Shown: one piece after another, positions 1 through 10,729 of the stretch | Layout: the number at the start of each line of letters is the position of its first letter | Position numbering within the stretch: the stretch's first letter is position 1 | Virus record (IMG/VR): IMGVR_UViG_3300021964_008599 | Location: 1 to 64,000 of that record | DNA: 64,000 bases | Origin: a virus | Strand: one strand, 5' to 3' | Translations under genes and position numbers: made by a program | Notes under the pieces: model-generated | The model's database searches: none | What the model was told of the DNA's origin: nothing | Seen by the model: the letters and a program-made list of their open reading frames with translations, nothing else

Positions 1-1375
1 ATACATTAGTGGAGTATCCCACCGCAAGAAGACGAGAAAGTCCACCAGTGAACGGTCTTTTGTCTCCCTTTTTAGGTATCGCAAGATTATTTTTATAAGA
101 CCACGAGGCCATAATCATTTTCCATAATGTTGCGGTTCCCATCGTTGATAGTCTTTCATATGTAGTTGGAACCAACTTTGACAGTAAGAAGTTAGCCTGA
201 TTAAACTCTTCATCAACAACCATAGTTTCCCAAATATCATCATAAAGATATCTCTCGATAATGTATTTACCACCAACCTTTTCAAACGCACCAGGAAATC
301 TTTCCATTAGGTTTTCAGTACCCTTTGCTCCGACTTCTTTATAACCACCTGACTTTGGATTGAAGTAATAGTCCTTATTGTCAAAATAGATTTTACCAAT
401 CTTGTCACCCTCAACATAAACACGGTTTTCCTTTTCAGCTCCGATAAATTGAGTAATGTATTTAAGACCCCAACTCTTAATATCTGAGTTAATGGCTTGT
501 GCTCTACGAACTGCATGGGCAATATCAACAATGTTATATCCCCACATCATCGTCTGAGTATAGGGTTCCATTTCGTTTGCAAGTTTTAACATACCCTCTT
601 TTTGTCGTAAAGACTGTTGGGGGTTTAGTGTTTTTGCAATCTTTTTTGGGTTAAGACCTAAGATTTCAGCTCTACGAAGAATAAAGGGAAAATCGAAGAA
701 CGCCGAGTTATAACCACCAATAAGTGTTGGTTTAAGGTATGCTATTGTGTCAAAAAAATCGATGATTACCTTTCGTTCTTCTTCATCGTTCTCACAAGCA
801 ATAACCTTTTCAAAGCCTTTATTATCCTTCATCCCGATAAGGAATATTCTACTATCCTCTGGTGAAAGACCTGTGGTCTCAATATCGAATACAAAACGGT
901 GTACTTCATCGTATTCATCAAAACCTTTAAATAGTCGTTTGTTTTTTTGAACTAAATATTGTTCTGTTGGTGGTAGAATCATAATGTGGTCTGAACTTTC
1001 TCTACCCCAAGGTTCAAGTCCACCACCTTTAAAAAAGTTTACTAAGTTACTATATGATTTTGTGGTCTTAACCAAATACTTAAGACCTTTTTCCATTCTT
1101 TCATCTCCATGAGTGTCGAGTTTTTCGATAATAATACCGTGTTCTGACATGGCTTGTTTCTGTGCTGCTTTTGAACCTCTATAGAAGTTAATACCCCTAA
1201 GGTCTCCAACCCACGCGAATGGAATAAATGTGTCTGATTTTATAACTTTTCCCTGTTCAGGGTGTTGAATAATTTTGAATATTTTTCCTGATGCGTAATC
1301 ATATTCTAACGCAACAATATACTGTTCAGGGTCCTCTCCGTGAAGGAATTCTTCAATTTCTGTTTGTGATACCAT
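1..1375 (-). CDS. Family B DNA polymerase, N-terminal and exonuclease part (T4 gp43-like), partial
   Basis: Replicative DNA polymerase; only the first 458 codons are in the window and the gene runs off the left edge. I read it by translating the minus strand from the ATG at 1373-1375. The 3'-5' proofreading exonuclease is clear: Exo I motif FDIETTGL (D164, E166) and Exo II motif GGYNSAFFDFPF (N223, D228). The polymerase palm motifs lie outside the window. The N-terminal ~150 residues fit the N-terminal domain of T4-like polymerases. A possible promoter and a small hairpin lie upstream. The family is certain; orthology to gp43 is inferred from the T4-like context. Confidence 0.93.
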   Translation of the reverse strand, partial: MVSQTEIEEFLHGEDPEQYIVALEYDYASGKIFKIIQHPEQGKVIKSDTFIPFAWVGDLRGINFYRGSKAAQKQAMSEHGIIIEKLDTHGDERMEKGLKYLVKTTKSYSNLVNFFKGGGLEPWGRESSDHIMILPPTEQYLVQKNKRLFKGFDEYDEVHRFVFDIETTGLSPEDSRIFLIGMKDNKGFEKVIACENDEEERKVIIDFFDTIAYLKPTLIGGYNSAFFDFPFILRRAEILGLNPKKIAKTLNPQQSLRQKEGMLKLANEMEPYTQTMMWGYNIVDIAHAVRRAQAINSDIKSWGLKYITQFIGAEKENRVYVEGDKIGKIYFDNKDYYFNPKSGGYKEVGAKGTENLMERFPGAFEKVGGKYIIERYLYDDIWETMVVDEEFNQANFLLSKLVPTTYERLSTMGTATLWKMIMASWSYKNNLAIPKKGDKRPFTGGLSRLLAVGYSTNV

Positions 1376-1407
1376 AATACTTGTTTTTCCGTCTGAGACA
1401 TTCTACT

Positions 1408-1424
1408 CACATCGTTGTGATGTG
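1408..1424 (-). promoter_or_regulatory. Hairpin in the DNA polymerase mRNA leader
   Basis: A perfect 6-bp inverted repeat, CACATC/GATGTG with a 5-base loop, lies about 33 bases upstream of the polymerase start codon. T4 gp43 represses its own translation by binding an mRNA hairpin near its start, so a similar operator is possible. The stem is short and does not cover the start codon, so the assignment is weak. Confidence 0.3.
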
Positions 1425-1444
1425 ATTACTCTTTGACATTTAAA

Positions 1445-1476
1445 CAAATAATATAATAGATTAACTACTTTGTCAA
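1445..1476 (-). promoter_or_regulatory. Possible host-type promoter for DNA polymerase
   Basis: On the minus strand TTG (1474-1476) is followed after 20 bases by TATTATTTG (1445-1453). This is close to the Bacteroidota consensus TTG-N19-TAnnTTTG but has one extra base in the -7 box. It lies just past the end of the upstream minus-strand gene. Confidence 0.4.
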
Positions 1477-1826
1477 ATGATGTTAATATAAAGATTTTCT
1501 CTGATTGGTGTAATCAATTCACCCATTGAGTTTACTATGTGAAATTCACCAATAAAACGACCTTTTTGTTTGGTGTCCCTTTTACTCCATTTGTAATAGA
1601 TATAATATTCTTTTGGTGCGTCAGGGTTTTGTTGTATCTTTTCCGTGATGTATGCATTGTTCATTAAAACCTTAGGGATACCATTAGCTTCATTCTTCAT
1701 AGAAAAACGAATTGTTGCTGTGTCAAGGTCTTCATCAAAGACTTTATTTGCGTTTGTTCTACCGTCCTTAACTACCTGCATCTTTAAGATAGGTAACTCA
1801 CTATTTTGTTTAATAAAAAATTCCAT
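1473..1826 (-). CDS. Stand-alone paralogue of the fibre N-terminal domain
   Basis: A 117-residue protein that closely resembles the first ~118 residues of the giant repeat protein at 2323-7392. Both start MEFFI-(K/R)-x-NS-x-LPI, share QVVKDGR, and have a YYxYY core followed by a G-R-(F/Y)-I-x-EF strand. In the giant protein this domain precedes all the repeats, so it probably anchors the fibre to the virion. The short copy could occupy the same site without a fibre, or be a leftover of duplication. It is the last gene of the minus-strand fibre block, 1 base from its neighbour. No enzymatic motif is visible. Confidence 0.7.
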   Translation of the reverse strand: MEFFIKQNSELPILKMQVVKDGRTNANKVFDEDLDTATIRFSMKNEANGIPKVLMNNAYITEKIQQNPDAPKEYYIYYKWSKRDTKQKGRFIGEFHIVNSMGELITPIRENLYINII

Positions 1827-1827
1827 A

Positions 1828-2280
1828 TTACCAAGTGGTGTCTAAGTTAATTCTTTTCCATGAATTAGTATTAATACAAATATACATATGAGTATCATCA
1901 AATACGACATCTCCTTTATTACCTTCAGATGTTGGAGAAGATGGTATAGATATATTTTTAATTTCCATACTGTCATGAACATTAGATTCACCAAATGCCG
2001 TATCACCTAAATACATCGTGGCATTATGTAGGTATAGGCTTCTAAATTTTTTCTCAGCCGACCCTAAATCATATGTTGCATTTACTGTTGGTATTATGTG
2101 ACCCGTTAAATTAAATTGTGACCCATCAGCCTGTAATGATGTTGAACCTGAGAAAATTTTTGTTAATAATTCTCCATATGTTATTTTTCTTGCGTTAGTA
2201 CCGTCATGTATAATGATTAAATCACTGCTCTGAGGTGTACCCGTAAACGATGTTAGTTGATTTATCGTTAAATTTGCCAT
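1828..2280 (-). CDS. Tail fibre or virion structural protein
   Basis: A 150-residue protein with no enzyme motif. The middle (about residues 60-95) reads IIPTVNATYDLGSAEKKFRSLY, a segment typical of beta-structured tail-fibre and virion proteins of marine T4-like phages. The N-terminus (LTxFTGTPQSSDLIIIHDGTNARKITY) is the kind of sequence that begins fibre-attached proteins. A late-promoter-like TATTTATA lies 13 bases before the ATG, which fits late virion expression. The exact position in the particle cannot be told. Confidence 0.6.
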   Translation of the reverse strand: MANLTINQLTSFTGTPQSSDLIIIHDGTNARKITYGELLTKIFSGSTSLQADGSQFNLTGHIIPTVNATYDLGSAEKKFRSLYLHNATMYLGDTAFGESNVHDSMEIKNISIPSSPTSEGNKGDVVFDDTHMYICINTNSWKRINLDTTW

Positions 2281-2293
2281 GTCTTTTTTATTT

Positions 2294-2301
2294 TATAAAT
2301 A
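2294..2301 (-). promoter_or_regulatory. Late-promoter-like box TATTTATA
   Basis: On the minus strand TATTTATA is followed by AAATAAAAAAGAC and the ATG of the gene ending at 1828. It is one of many copies of TATTTAT(A/C)nTAAAA that lie directly upstream of virion genes here. Confidence 0.6.
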
Positions 2302-2322
2302 GTTTTAGTTTATTAAAAAAAA

Positions 2323-5300
2323 TTAGTTTGTTGATGGAGTTATTGTGGGTGTGACTGATTGGGTTGGCGTTGGTGTTGGTGTGGGTGTTATACAATCATC
2401 CGCAAAATAACCTGAAACTCCACCTCCATTATTTTGGAAAATATTTCTTAGTGTTACAAAACTTGGTTTAGTTAAAACTGGTGCGAAATAAGAATTAAAT
2501 AGGTTGTAACCTAAAATATTATTTGTCTGAATACCTGACGGGGTTCTCATATTATCATTCCATTCTGGAGATAATGACCCACCATCCCAAAACTCGGACA
2601 TTTCCCACATACCGAAGTTTAATAAGTACATATACTCTTTATACGCTACTTGAGCTTGACCTGTGTCGGTATTCCAATTAGGTGCATAGTCAGTTGGGTC
2701 ATACATACCATTATCAATGGCTTGTTTCATTGATAAGTGTAGGTCGGTCGTTTGCCAATTTGGATTTTCTTCCGCCATCCAATTTACTGCAGTTGATGAC
2801 CCTGGAACTGCACCCATAATACCAAATAAGTGAACGGTATGGAAAATATGTTCAAATACCTCAGATATTACAGTATCACCACTTGTGGAACCACTTTGGT
2901 ACCATACCATGTCATTAACTGCGTGGGTATCTAAGAATTCTTGATATCCTGTATATCCTGATATACCTTCATCGGTTAACCAATTAGGGTCATAGTCATC
3001 TCCACTACCATATCCAACTCTTTGAGCTGTGGGTAATCCTTCGTGTATTGTACCTACATCACCTCTTAATGTTGCCACTAAATTATTTTGATATGATAGG
3101 GTAATTCCCGTGGCTGATGGGTCCATTATTAATTGGAATGAACGAGCAACTTTTTTAGAGAACTCATCAGGTACCGCTGCCTGACCACCAACCGCACCAG
3201 CAATGACCTCTAACATACCACTAACGTTAATACTTCTATCGAATACTGCCCCATTACTGGTATCTGCAGTTAAAGGTCCTGCGACATAACAACTAAGAAG
3301 AGCTGCGGCGGATGTTGTCGGTGTTGGGGTTACCGAAGTCGTGATTGAAGGTGTTACTGTTGATGTAACATCAGGGGTGACTGATGGGGTGACTGATGGA
3401 GTTGGGGTAATGGTCGGTGTTGAACTAGTACTAATAGAAGGTGTAACGGTAGTTGTTACCGATGGAGTTGGTGTTGGTGTTATACTTGGACATGTTATAG
3501 TTTCAACACTAATATAAACAATGTCACCAATCACCCATTGTGTTGATGCTGATTGAACTAACTGTATTTGATTATTTCCATCACCTCTAAAGTAATATCC
3601 CGTTCCTTCAGTACCTCCTGTCCATCCTCCGTATGGTAAACCTGCACCTCCGACATCCTCTAACGTTCCGTCATATATCGCGGTACTACCATTTTGAGAA
3701 ATCGTCAAACGAACACAATTACCCACAAAAGACGAATAGTAAGAATCTCTATCTACACCATCCTTATCGATTGCATTCCAATATATTCCATCCATCTGAG
3801 GACCATCATTGAATGAGTTTGGATTAGTAGAACCACTAGCTACACCACCGTTACCATTACTAATAATTGTATTACCTGAAGTTGGAATCTGATATGGTGT
3901 TGATACTAAATTATAACCATAACCTGTTGTCGGTACAGGTGATGATGTTACCGAAGGTGTTATTGATGGTGTTATGGTATTAGTTGGAGTAACAGTTATT
4001 GATGGAGTAGGGGTTACTGTCGATGTAGGTGTATTTGTTGGTGTTGGGGTAGGACATACCCATTGAGATGAAGTGTTATTATATAAATTAGTAATTTGTG
4101 TTTGTGATAGGGCGGTGTTATAAACCTCAAACGTACCCATTCTACCAACACCATAAGGTTGGCCACTTGTAAAGTTAGTTTGAGTACCATATGCCAATGC
4201 GTAATGTAATTGAGTAGACCCATTATTATATGGTGTTTGTCTGGCAGTTGCAACTGACCCAGCAGGTGAACCATTAACATATGCTCTTAAAGTTGTACCA
4301 TCATAAGTTAAACCTAAGTAATGCCATTGATTTAATGGGGTACTAATAGACGATTGTATTACTGGTGAGGCGGTTGAACCAATAGCGTATGGCCACACAC
4401 TAAAGTAAGCGTTACCTGAAACTATTTGTATCTGAGAATCATACCAACCACTATCAGGAGGAGTTACACTACCTTGTTCTGAAACAATAACACCATCACC
4501 AGTTGGATAGAACCAAGTAAATAATGATATCACTGTTGATGTATTTGCTGGTGATAATTGACTGTTGAGGTCTATATCAGTTGTAACATAACCATTCGTT
4601 CCATTAAATTGTATTGATTGATAACAATCATTAAAAGATGGTGAATTATAAACCGTACCATCAGAATTACCCTCTAAATCAAACACTATAGATGACCCAC
4701 TATACGATGAAGTATCGTTAAAATCATAATACAGTATTCTACTTGAAGGTACATATGTACTTGAGGATGGTGTTACTGTTATCGTTGGTGTTATGGTATT
4801 AGTCGGCGTTATACTTGGAGTAGGAGTAACACTATTAGTTGGTGTTATGGTATTAGTTGGAGTAACAGTTATTGATGGAGTAGGTGTTATTGTCGATGTA
4901 GGAGTATTTGTAGGTGTTGGTGTAGGTGTTGGTAATGGACCTGTAGACATCAATAAATAATCACCATCATTTGTAATTATATTATTTCCTAAATTATCCA
5001 CTAATAAATTTTGTTGTGGTGGAGTGGCAGAAGGTGTCGGTGTTATTGTACTTGTCGGGGTTGGTGTTGGTGTTGGACAACCAACATTTATAGACCATTT
5101 ACCTGATAAATAATTTTCAACAACTGTTAATTCACTAACGGTTAATGCTCGACTATATACTAAAACATCAAAGATAAATCCATTATAGTAATATTGTTCA
5201 ACACCTGAAACGGCATTTGAGTATGAAACACCCATAAATACATAATCCGTTAAGGATGATGTTGTGGCACTTATTGGTGAATTAAATGATAATGTTTGCT

Positions 5301-7392
5301 CACAACTATCAATTCTAAATTTAAGTCTGTCAGAATTATTAGTCCCCGAACCACTAAACACAGTTGTTAAAATATGTGTATTACCATCAACACCACCACC
5401 AGTGGCACTACCAAATGCCGTTCTAATGTCATATGTACCACCACTCTGTCTTATAAAGACTTCGTCTAATCCTGTATTACCGTCTTCACCACCTTGTATG
5501 TATTGACCTGTCGATGAAGGACTTAATGATTTTGCAACAACAATAATAGTCTGACCTGTAACCGATTGTAAATCAGTTAGAGGATTAACACTCAGACCGT
5601 CAGTGGTACCATTAAAGTATACAGCACCTAAACCATTCTGAACATTTGACCACCATTCAGGTGCAGGTCCACTACCACCACCTATTGGGTTAGCATTATG
5701 AGCATTAGCAGATGAATCTTCCCATTGAGTAAACGTGTCCCCACTTGTCGGTGTTGGTGTAAAGTAAGATGATAAATCACCTTGATAGTAAATTTCAAGT
5801 GTCGGGTCATTGATAGGTATTGGCGGTGTCGATGAAGGTGTAGGTGTGATTGTTACCGATGGAGTAATTGAAACACTTGGAGTAACTGAAGAAGTAGGTG
5901 TAATAGAATTAGTCGGTGTAATAGTTACTGAAGATGTGGGAGTAATAGACACACTAGGAGTTATTGAACTAGTTGGAGTTATCGTAACTGAAGGAGTAAT
6001 TGATGGTGTAGGTGTTACTGAACTCGTAGGGGTAATAGAAGTGGTTGGCGTTATCGTAACTGAAGGAGTAATAGAACTAGTTGGTGTTATTGTTACTGAA
6101 GGTGTTACTGAAGGAGTAGGTGTAATAGAACTAGTTGGAGTTATCGTAACTGAAGGAGTAATTGATGGTGTAGGTGTAATAGAAATAGTTGGTGTGTTAG
6201 TTGGGGTTGGTGTTGGTTGTGGTGGTGCTGGAGTTGGATTACAAATACAATTACCATTTGTGTATGCACCACCTCCACAACTTGGGTTTGTATTAACAAC
6301 ACTTAGTGCACAAATTGTGGCACTATCGTATATTCCGACAGTAATCTCCTGATTAAGACCATCGCAATCGACATATGTAAATGTTGTGCCTGTTGCACAA
6401 TCCATACCACCATATAAACTCCAAGTATCACAACATGGTGTTGTTGGTGTAACGGATGGTGTCGGTGTAGGCGTTACAGTTTGTGTTGGAGTTATACTAC
6501 TTGTCGGTGTAATTGATAATGTAGGTGTAATTGAACTCGTAGGTGTAATACTTGAAGTTGGCGTAATTGATGGTGTTGGTGTAGTTGACGGTGTTGTACT
6601 TACACTTACACCCGCGGTTACTGACGGAGTAGGTGTTACCGTAACACTTGGTGTAACAGACGGTGTTGAAGTAATTGTTATACTTGGAGTCGGCGTAATA
6701 GTTACTGAAGGTGTAATTGAAGAACTAGGTGTTATACTTGGTGATGGAGTAATTGAAACACTTGGAGTAACTGAAGAAGTAGGTGTAATAGTTACTGAAG
6801 GTGTAACTGAAGATGTGGGTGTAATAGACACACTAGGAGTTACTGATGAAGTGGGTGTTGGGGTAGAATATAGTGTGTTTGATGGTGTCGGTGTTATAGT
6901 GTTTGTGGGTGTAATAGATGGGGTTACAGTTACCGATGGAGTTACTGACGGAGTTACTGAAGGTATAGGGGTTTCTGAAGGTAAAATTACATCACTATTA
7001 CCTCTATTTGGTCTACAACATAAATCAGGGATACTTATCGAATCTCTAACGTTTATAAATAATTTTTTTCTTAATGGTAATGTAATTTCTCCTTGTTCGT
7101 TAGAAATTTTAAACTCAGCGATATAACGACCAGGATTACGGGTTTCATGAGATGTTAATTGATAATAAACATAATACTCAACTTCAGGACTATCACCTGT
7201 AGCCTCTTTTACCATAGTTCTTGCTGCTTTATTTACAACATAGTACCTATTGGTTTCCTCATTCCACATACTAAAAGTAATAGTCGAGGTGCTCGTTAAG
7301 TTATCAAACTCACGAAAATCAACTCTTCCATCTTTTACTACCTGTACCTTTATAATTGGTAGTGTACTATTTTTCCTTATAAAAAACTCCAT
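2323..7392 (-). CDS. Giant Thr/Pro/Ser-repeat fibre protein with LamG-like domains
   Basis: A 1689-residue protein. Approximate domains: adaptor 1-118 (paralogous to 1473-1826); T-P-T/S-(I/V) repeats; a Cys-rich module 317-386 (starts [13 protein letters not shown]); more repeats; a LamG/concanavalin-like domain 527-769; repeats; a second LamG-like domain 879-1114 (starts [16 protein letters not shown]); a third globular part ~1154-1300; repeats; and a C-terminal globular domain ~1362-1667 before a last repeat tail. LamG folds bind glycans, so I infer a receptor-binding or surface-adhesion fibre whose rigid linkers space the binding modules. The repeats read [12 protein letters not shown] and similar. 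No chaperone or protease motif was found. The gene overlaps its upstream neighbour by 1 base. Confidence 0.75.
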   Translation of the reverse strand: MEFFIRKNSTLPIIKVQVVKDGRVDFREFDNLTSTSTITFSMWNEETNRYYVVNKAARTMVKEATGDSPEVEYYVYYQLTSHETRNPGRYIAEFKISNEQGEITLPLRKKLFINVRDSISIPDLCCRPNRGNSDVILPSETPIPSVTPSVTPSVTVTPSITPTNTITPTPSNTLYSTPTPTSSVTPSVSITPTSSVTPSVTITPTSSVTPSVSITPSPSITPSSSITPSVTITPTPSITITSTPSVTPSVTVTPTPSVTAGVSVSTTPSTTPTPSITPTSSITPTSSITPTLSITPTSSITPTQTVTPTPTPSVTPTTPCCDTWSLYGGMDCATGTTFTYVDCDGLNQEITVGIYDSATICALSVVNTNPSCGGGAYTNGNCICNPTPAPPQPTPTPTNTPTISITPTPSITPSVTITPTSSITPTPSVTPSVTITPTSSITPSVTITPTTSITPTSSVTPTPSITPSVTITPTSSITPSVSITPTSSVTITPTNSITPTSSVTPSVSITPSVTITPTPSSTPPIPINDPTLEIYYQGDLSSYFTPTPTSGDTFTQWEDSSANAHNANPIGGGSGPAPEWWSNVQNGLGAVYFNGTTDGLSVNPLTDLQSVTGQTIIVVAKSLSPSSTGQYIQGGEDGNTGLDEVFIRQSGGTYDIRTAFGSATGGGVDGNTHILTTVFSGSGTNNSDRLKFRIDSCEQTLSFNSPISATTSSLTDYVFMGVSYSNAVSGVEQYYYNGFIFDVLVYSRALTVSELTVVENYLSGKWSINVGCPTPTPTPTSTITPTPSATPPQQNLLVDNLGNNIITNDGDYLLMSTGPLPTPTPTPTNTPTSTITPTPSITVTPTNTITPTNSVTPTPSITPTNTITPTITVTPSSSTYVPSSRILYYDFNDTSSYSGSSIVFDLEGNSDGTVYNSPSFNDCYQSIQFNGTNGYVTTDIDLNSQLSPANTSTVISLFTWFYPTGDGVIVSEQGSVTPPDSGWYDSQIQIVSGNAYFSVWPYAIGSTASPVIQSSISTPLNQWHYLGLTYDGTTLRAYVNGSPAGSVATARQTPYNNGSTQLHYALAYGTQTNFTSGQPYGVGRMGTFEVYNTALSQTQITNLYNNTSSQWVCPTPTPTNTPTSTVTPTPSITVTPTNTITPSITPSVTSSPVPTTGYGYNLVSTPYQIPTSGNTIISNGNGGVASGSTNPNSFNDGPQMDGIYWNAIDKDGVDRDSYYSSFVGNCVRLTISQNGSTAIYDGTLEDVGGAGLPYGGWTGGTEGTGYYFRGDGNNQIQLVQSASTQWVIGDIVYISVETITCPSITPTPTPSVTTTVTPSISTSSTPTITPTPSVTPSVTPDVTSTVTPSITTSVTPTPTTSAAALLSCYVAGPLTADTSNGAVFDRSINVSGMLEVIAGAVGGQAAVPDEFSKKVARSFQLIMDPSATGITLSYQNNLVATLRGDVGTIHEGLPTAQRVGYGSGDDYDPNWLTDEGISGYTGYQEFLDTHAVNDMVWYQSGSTSGDTVISEVFEHIFHTVHLFGIMGAVPGSSTAVNWMAEENPNWQTTDLHLSMKQAIDNGMYDPTDYAPNWNTDTGQAQVAYKEYMYLLNFGMWEMSEFWDGGSLSPEWNDNMRTPSGIQTNNILGYNLFNSYFAPVLTKPSFVTLRNIFQNNGGGVSGYFADDCITPTPTPTPTQSVTPTITPSTN
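5800..6990 (-). repeat. Degenerate short tandem repeats coding for T-P-T/S-I/V linkers
   Basis: Two dense blocks (about 5815-6225 and 6435-6985) of roughly 12-24 base units such as GTNACTGAAGG(A/T)GTNAT on the plus strand encode the Thr/Pro/Ser linkers of the giant fibre gene. Shorter blocks lie near 3315-3480, 3940-4050, 4765-4935 and 5030-5080. The repetition and in-frame periodicity make copy-number change by recombination likely. Confidence 0.8.
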
Positions 7393-9464
7393 TACGTAAT
7401 TATATCAAAATTAGGGTTACAATCAGGTTCTGAAATATTAAAACCAAAATCACAAGTTATTTCATTGGATACAAAATCAAAGTTACATGCAGCCTCTTCA
7501 ATATTAAAGTTAAAGAAACAACCCAATAAACATGGGTAACAATTTGAACACCAAAAATCATATAAATCAAATTTACCTTTTAGGATTCTTGCATTGTGTT
7601 GTATCTGTGGTGTACTTAAAGGTTCGGTATACATCCTAAATTGAGATATACCACCCATGAATGTCCCTCCAAAATTTGGTTCCAATAAAATATCGGTAGT
7701 TAATCCTGAAAGTGAAGTTCCTGATAAAACCTCATTCGGCATTGATTCAGGGTCTTGAATATATGGACCTTCAGTTGCACTACAACCACTAAACATTAAA
7801 CTTTCTCTAAGACCTTGTGTTCCTCCACCCCAACTAACATTAAAAGGGACCCCTAACTGCTTTTCTTTTTGAGTGTTTAACTCACGAGGTATAATTTCTT
7901 CAAAGTCTTCAATAACCATAAAGAGATAACCATTAACATATAATTTTAACAATCCTTTTCTCTTATCTCTTTCTCTTAACCATTTACGGTTAAGTTCGGT
8001 AATGTTTGTTAATTTTTCCTTTGTAGAACCTGGATGTGTTTGTGGTGGCATAATTAGATTCGGTGAAGCACCATTAATTGATGACGGATATAACAGTTCT
8101 CGTATATCACCTAACCCACCCCAATTAATTAAATCACAATCTTCAAGGGTCTCATATCTTTCAAAAACTGCTGATATGGTTACCCACCTTTCTTCTGTGT
8201 TTGCTGTTAAACACACTAAACTATCATAACCACAATCGCCATATATACCTCTTACTGAACATATTTCATTCACACAATACCCTGACGAGTATGTTAATCC
8301 TGTGGTACCACAACTACCCGTTGTAACACAATCACCTGTTAATTTTATGTATTTAACACAAAGGTGTGGATTTTTAGGGTCACCACTTAACCTAATCGCC
8401 ATCGCATTTGAAAACACATCTTTACCTGGGTCTACAGGTGGATTGGTAACTTTACTGTTGTAACTATTACAATTACCAATATTATGTTGAACTGTTGTAG
8501 CTGTTGTAGGAAATACATTAAAACAATTTGAATTGGTTACTCCTGTGTCTGAACATGCACAAGTTTTAATACAATTAGTTAAACCTGATGTCACTCTATC
8601 ATAAGTCCAACCTGTTACTTCACCAATCACATCAATACCAAAATCACATTTAAATGTGTTAATACTTTGTACATCACCTGATGCGGGATGGTAATACTTA
8701 TTTTCAGCCCTCGCACCAAAGAAAAAGAACATACCTGAATTATCAGGATATACATCATTCAAATAAACCTCAGAAGGTTGAATTTCATACTCTTCCCTTT
8801 GTCTAGGTTTTATGACAGTTTCCATGGTCCATCCTTTATTCACTCTTTCAGGAAAAACTTCATAATCGTACCCATATAATTTGTAGAACCCTTGATAGAA
8901 TCCTCCGTACAATTCGTTATAGTAACCTACATTGTCATCATTTTTTGAAACAATATTGTATATCGTTTTTGAATTCCCTGAAAACCTATGGTTAGGGTAA
9001 TCGGCATATGACGTAACTGGATGAAATTTCATTCTCCTATCGTAGTAGTGAGGGTTAAATTTTTCAAAGTCATTAATACCCATAGTAAATGTAATGGATT
9101 CACCCGTCATTTTGTTGTATAAACCGTTGTCAGTAGCGGTAAGACCTATATCACATAATGTAGTTGCCGTATAACAACTTAAGTCGTCATTATTTGGGTT
9201 ATAATAATTTTTTGATACTAAGGTGTTACCAGTGTAATTGACATTCCATAATAAATCTAATTTTTGATTAGATAAGTAAGAATTTAAGTCGACATTAACA
9301 GGTAATCTGTTACCGTCATTAACCGCAATAATATTTGTTGAGAATACAACTTCTTCATCATAGTCTCTTTCATCTGACGCTAATGTAAGGTCAAAATAAC
9401 TACTATAATCTAGCTTAATGTCGTATCTGTTAAAATAATAATTATTGATATTCTGACTCGGCAT
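7392..9464 (-). CDS. Large virion structural protein, probably tail or fibre associated
   Basis: A 690-residue protein, 1-base overlap with the giant fibre gene. It is rich in Tyr, Asn and Gly, as are beta-structured phage tail proteins. A segment around residues 220-245 ([17 protein letters not shown]) and a segment near 600-640 ([20 protein letters not shown]) look like the first and last strands of a LamG-type sandwich. The C-terminus (640-690) carries repeated C-x-F/D-F patterns. A late-promoter-like TATTTATC lies 13 bases before the ATG. Role inferred from content and from the adjacent fibre gene; no specific family recognised. Confidence 0.55.
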   Translation of the reverse strand: MPSQNINNYYFNRYDIKLDYSSYFDLTLASDERDYDEEVVFSTNIIAVNDGNRLPVNVDLNSYLSNQKLDLLWNVNYTGNTLVSKNYYNPNNDDLSCYTATTLCDIGLTATDNGLYNKMTGESITFTMGINDFEKFNPHYYDRRMKFHPVTSYADYPNHRFSGNSKTIYNIVSKNDDNVGYYNELYGGFYQGFYKLYGYDYEVFPERVNKGWTMETVIKPRQREEYEIQPSEVYLNDVYPDNSGMFFFFGARAENKYYHPASGDVQSINTFKCDFGIDVIGEVTGWTYDRVTSGLTNCIKTCACSDTGVTNSNCFNVFPTTATTVQHNIGNCNSYNSKVTNPPVDPGKDVFSNAMAIRLSGDPKNPHLCVKYIKLTGDCVTTGSCGTTGLTYSSGYCVNEICSVRGIYGDCGYDSLVCLTANTEERWVTISAVFERYETLEDCDLINWGGLGDIRELLYPSSINGASPNLIMPPQTHPGSTKEKLTNITELNRKWLRERDKRKGLLKLYVNGYLFMVIEDFEEIIPRELNTQKEKQLGVPFNVSWGGGTQGLRESLMFSGCSATEGPYIQDPESMPNEVLSGTSLSGLTTDILLEPNFGGTFMGGISQFRMYTEPLSTPQIQHNARILKGKFDLYDFWCSNCYPCLLGCFFNFNIEEAACNFDFVSNEITCDFGFNISEPDCNPNFDIIT

Positions 9465-9477
9465 ACTTGTTTTTATA

Positions 9478-9485
9478 GATAAATA
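9478..9485 (-). promoter_or_regulatory. Late-promoter-like box TATTTATC
   Basis: On the minus strand TATTTATC is followed by TATAAAAACAAGT and the ATG at 9464. It is back to back with a plus-strand copy at 9498-9505, giving a divergent late promoter pair. Confidence 0.55.
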
Positions 9486-9497
9486 CTTTGTTTGCAG

Positions 9498-9505
9498 TAT
9501 TTATA
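9498..9505 (+). promoter_or_regulatory. Late-promoter-like box TATTTATA
   Basis: Plus-strand TATTTATA followed by GTAAAAAAGAATCT and the ATG at 9520. Same motif and spacing (14 bases) as the minus-strand copies. Confidence 0.6.
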
Positions 9506-9519
9506 GTAAAAAAGAATCT

Positions 9520-10272
9520 ATGAAGTCATATCTTTATAAAACAGAAGAGGGTGCAAAGAACGCAACAAAAGAGTTGGGTTGTAAAGGTTTTCACAAACAC
9601 AAAAGGAAAACTTTTATGCCCTGTGATTCACATGAAGTATTTTTGAAAAAAACAAAAAAAGAAACACCTGAAGGTGAGTTGGATGAACTAATCGACTACG
9701 ATGGTACAATGTTAAACTCTAAAGTTCCTATTTTGGACCCTAAAGTAACTGCTAAGGGTGACGAGACTATGGATAAAACAGTGGCCATGACTCGTATCAC
9801 TCAAGACCCACTTATGAGAGGTTATCGAGTATATTATGGAGAAGGTGTTGAACCTAAGTTTATTTCTGAAGAAGATATGGAAGACGCTTTTGGATTTGAA
9901 GAAACAAAGTATATGGATGCCGAAGAAACTATCGAATACTTTATGGACCAATTAGGGTTTGAAGAAATCGATGCCGAAGGTAGAGCAGAAGAAATGGGTA
10001 AGGACCCTGAATTAGATGAAACATCACCCTACAAAAAGAAAAAGAATTTTGTCGGTAAGTTAAGGTTAACAGAAAAAGGTAGAGAACTTAGTAAAGAACA
10101 AATATTAAAAATGGCTGAAGATTCTTTAGTATTGAAGTCAGACGATAAAGATTTAAAAACTGAAAAAGATGTTTCACCTATTTTACAAAGAAACATTAAA
10201 GCATTAAAAAAATTGGCGGTTATGGACGGTGTGTCCACAAACGAATTAATTAAAATGTTAAAAAATGAATAA
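9520..10272 (+). CDS. Conserved phage protein with GCxGxH...MPCxxH motif
   Basis: A 250-residue protein of unknown function. The N-terminus has ELGCKGFHKHKRKTFMPCDSH, a Cys/His pattern (C21, H25, H27, C35, H38, approximate) that recurs in marine T4-like phage proteins and could bind a metal. The rest is strongly acidic with a Lys-rich C-terminal helix. It follows a late-promoter-like box and overlaps the next gene by 8 bases, so it begins a late operon of small genes. A capsid-associated role is possible but not shown. Confidence 0.5.
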   Translation: MKSYLYKTEEGAKNATKELGCKGFHKHKRKTFMPCDSHEVFLKKTKKETPEGELDELIDYDGTMLNSKVPILDPKVTAKGDETMDKTVAMTRITQDPLMRGYRVYYGEGVEPKFISEEDMEDAFGFEETKYMDAEETIEYFMDQLGFEEIDAEGRAEEMGKDPELDETSPYKKKKNFVGKLRLTEKGRELSKEQILKMAEDSLVLKSDDKDLKTEKDVSPILQRNIKALKKLAVMDGVSTNELIKMLKNE

Positions 10273-10729
10273 AGACCTTTACGATAAAAAAGTAAAATTA
10301 CCTGAATCATTAAAAAACCATTTATCAAAAAGTTTTGAAATGGTTGAAGCTGACAGTAATGTTGAGGGTTACAATCGTAATAAAGAATTACGTGAAAAAG
10401 GTATTATGACTTATCAACAGTTAAAAAGAGTTAAAAATTGGTTTGATAGTTATGATGGTAATAAAGAAGATACACCCTTTATTTTAAATGGGGGTGATAG
10501 AATGCAAAAATGGTGTGGTCACGTATTAAACCATTGGAGAGATTCTTTAGAAAGTGGTAAGAAAGTAAAAATGGATACAGGTATGGATAACCAATACATC
10601 GATAACCATACAAAAGATGGTATTGTTGTTAATCCAGGTGATAAACACGAAAAAGGTATTAACAAATACGACACAGCCGTAACGGAACAAATTAAACAAA
10701 TAAACTCAATAATGAAAACATTACTATAA
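10265..10729 (+). CDS. Conserved hypothetical phage protein
   Basis: A 154-residue, Lys/Asp-rich soluble protein. Features: KLPESLKNHLSKSF near the start, and ending with an alpha-helical segment (TAVTEQIKQINSIMKTLL). No known catalytic motif. It overlaps the genes on both sides by 8 and 1 bases, so translation is probably coupled. Function unknown. Confidence 0.45.
   Translation: MNKDLYDKKVKLPESLKNHLSKSFEMVEADSNVEGYNRNKELREKGIMTYQQLKRVKNWFDSYDGNKEDTPFILNGGDRMQKWCGHVLNHWRDSLESGKKVKMDTGMDNQYIDNHTKDGIVVNPGDKHEKGINKYDTAVTEQIKQINSIMKTLL

Noticed and set aside
2323-3310. Zinc metalloprotease in the fibre C-terminus (EHIFHTVH)
   Set aside because: The spacing does not match HExxH and no third ligand motif is evident; kept only as an unassigned domain.
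5800-6990. Regularly spaced repeats that look like a CRISPR array at first sight
   Set aside because: Units are degenerate, in frame and code for linker peptide; there are no unique spacers of constant length and no cas genes.
5810-7126. Two long plus-strand frames of Gly/Val/Ile repeats (5810-6352 and 6386-7126)
   Set aside because: They are antisense shadows of the Thr/Pro/Ser repeats of the giant fibre gene; the repeat period keeps other frames open by chance.
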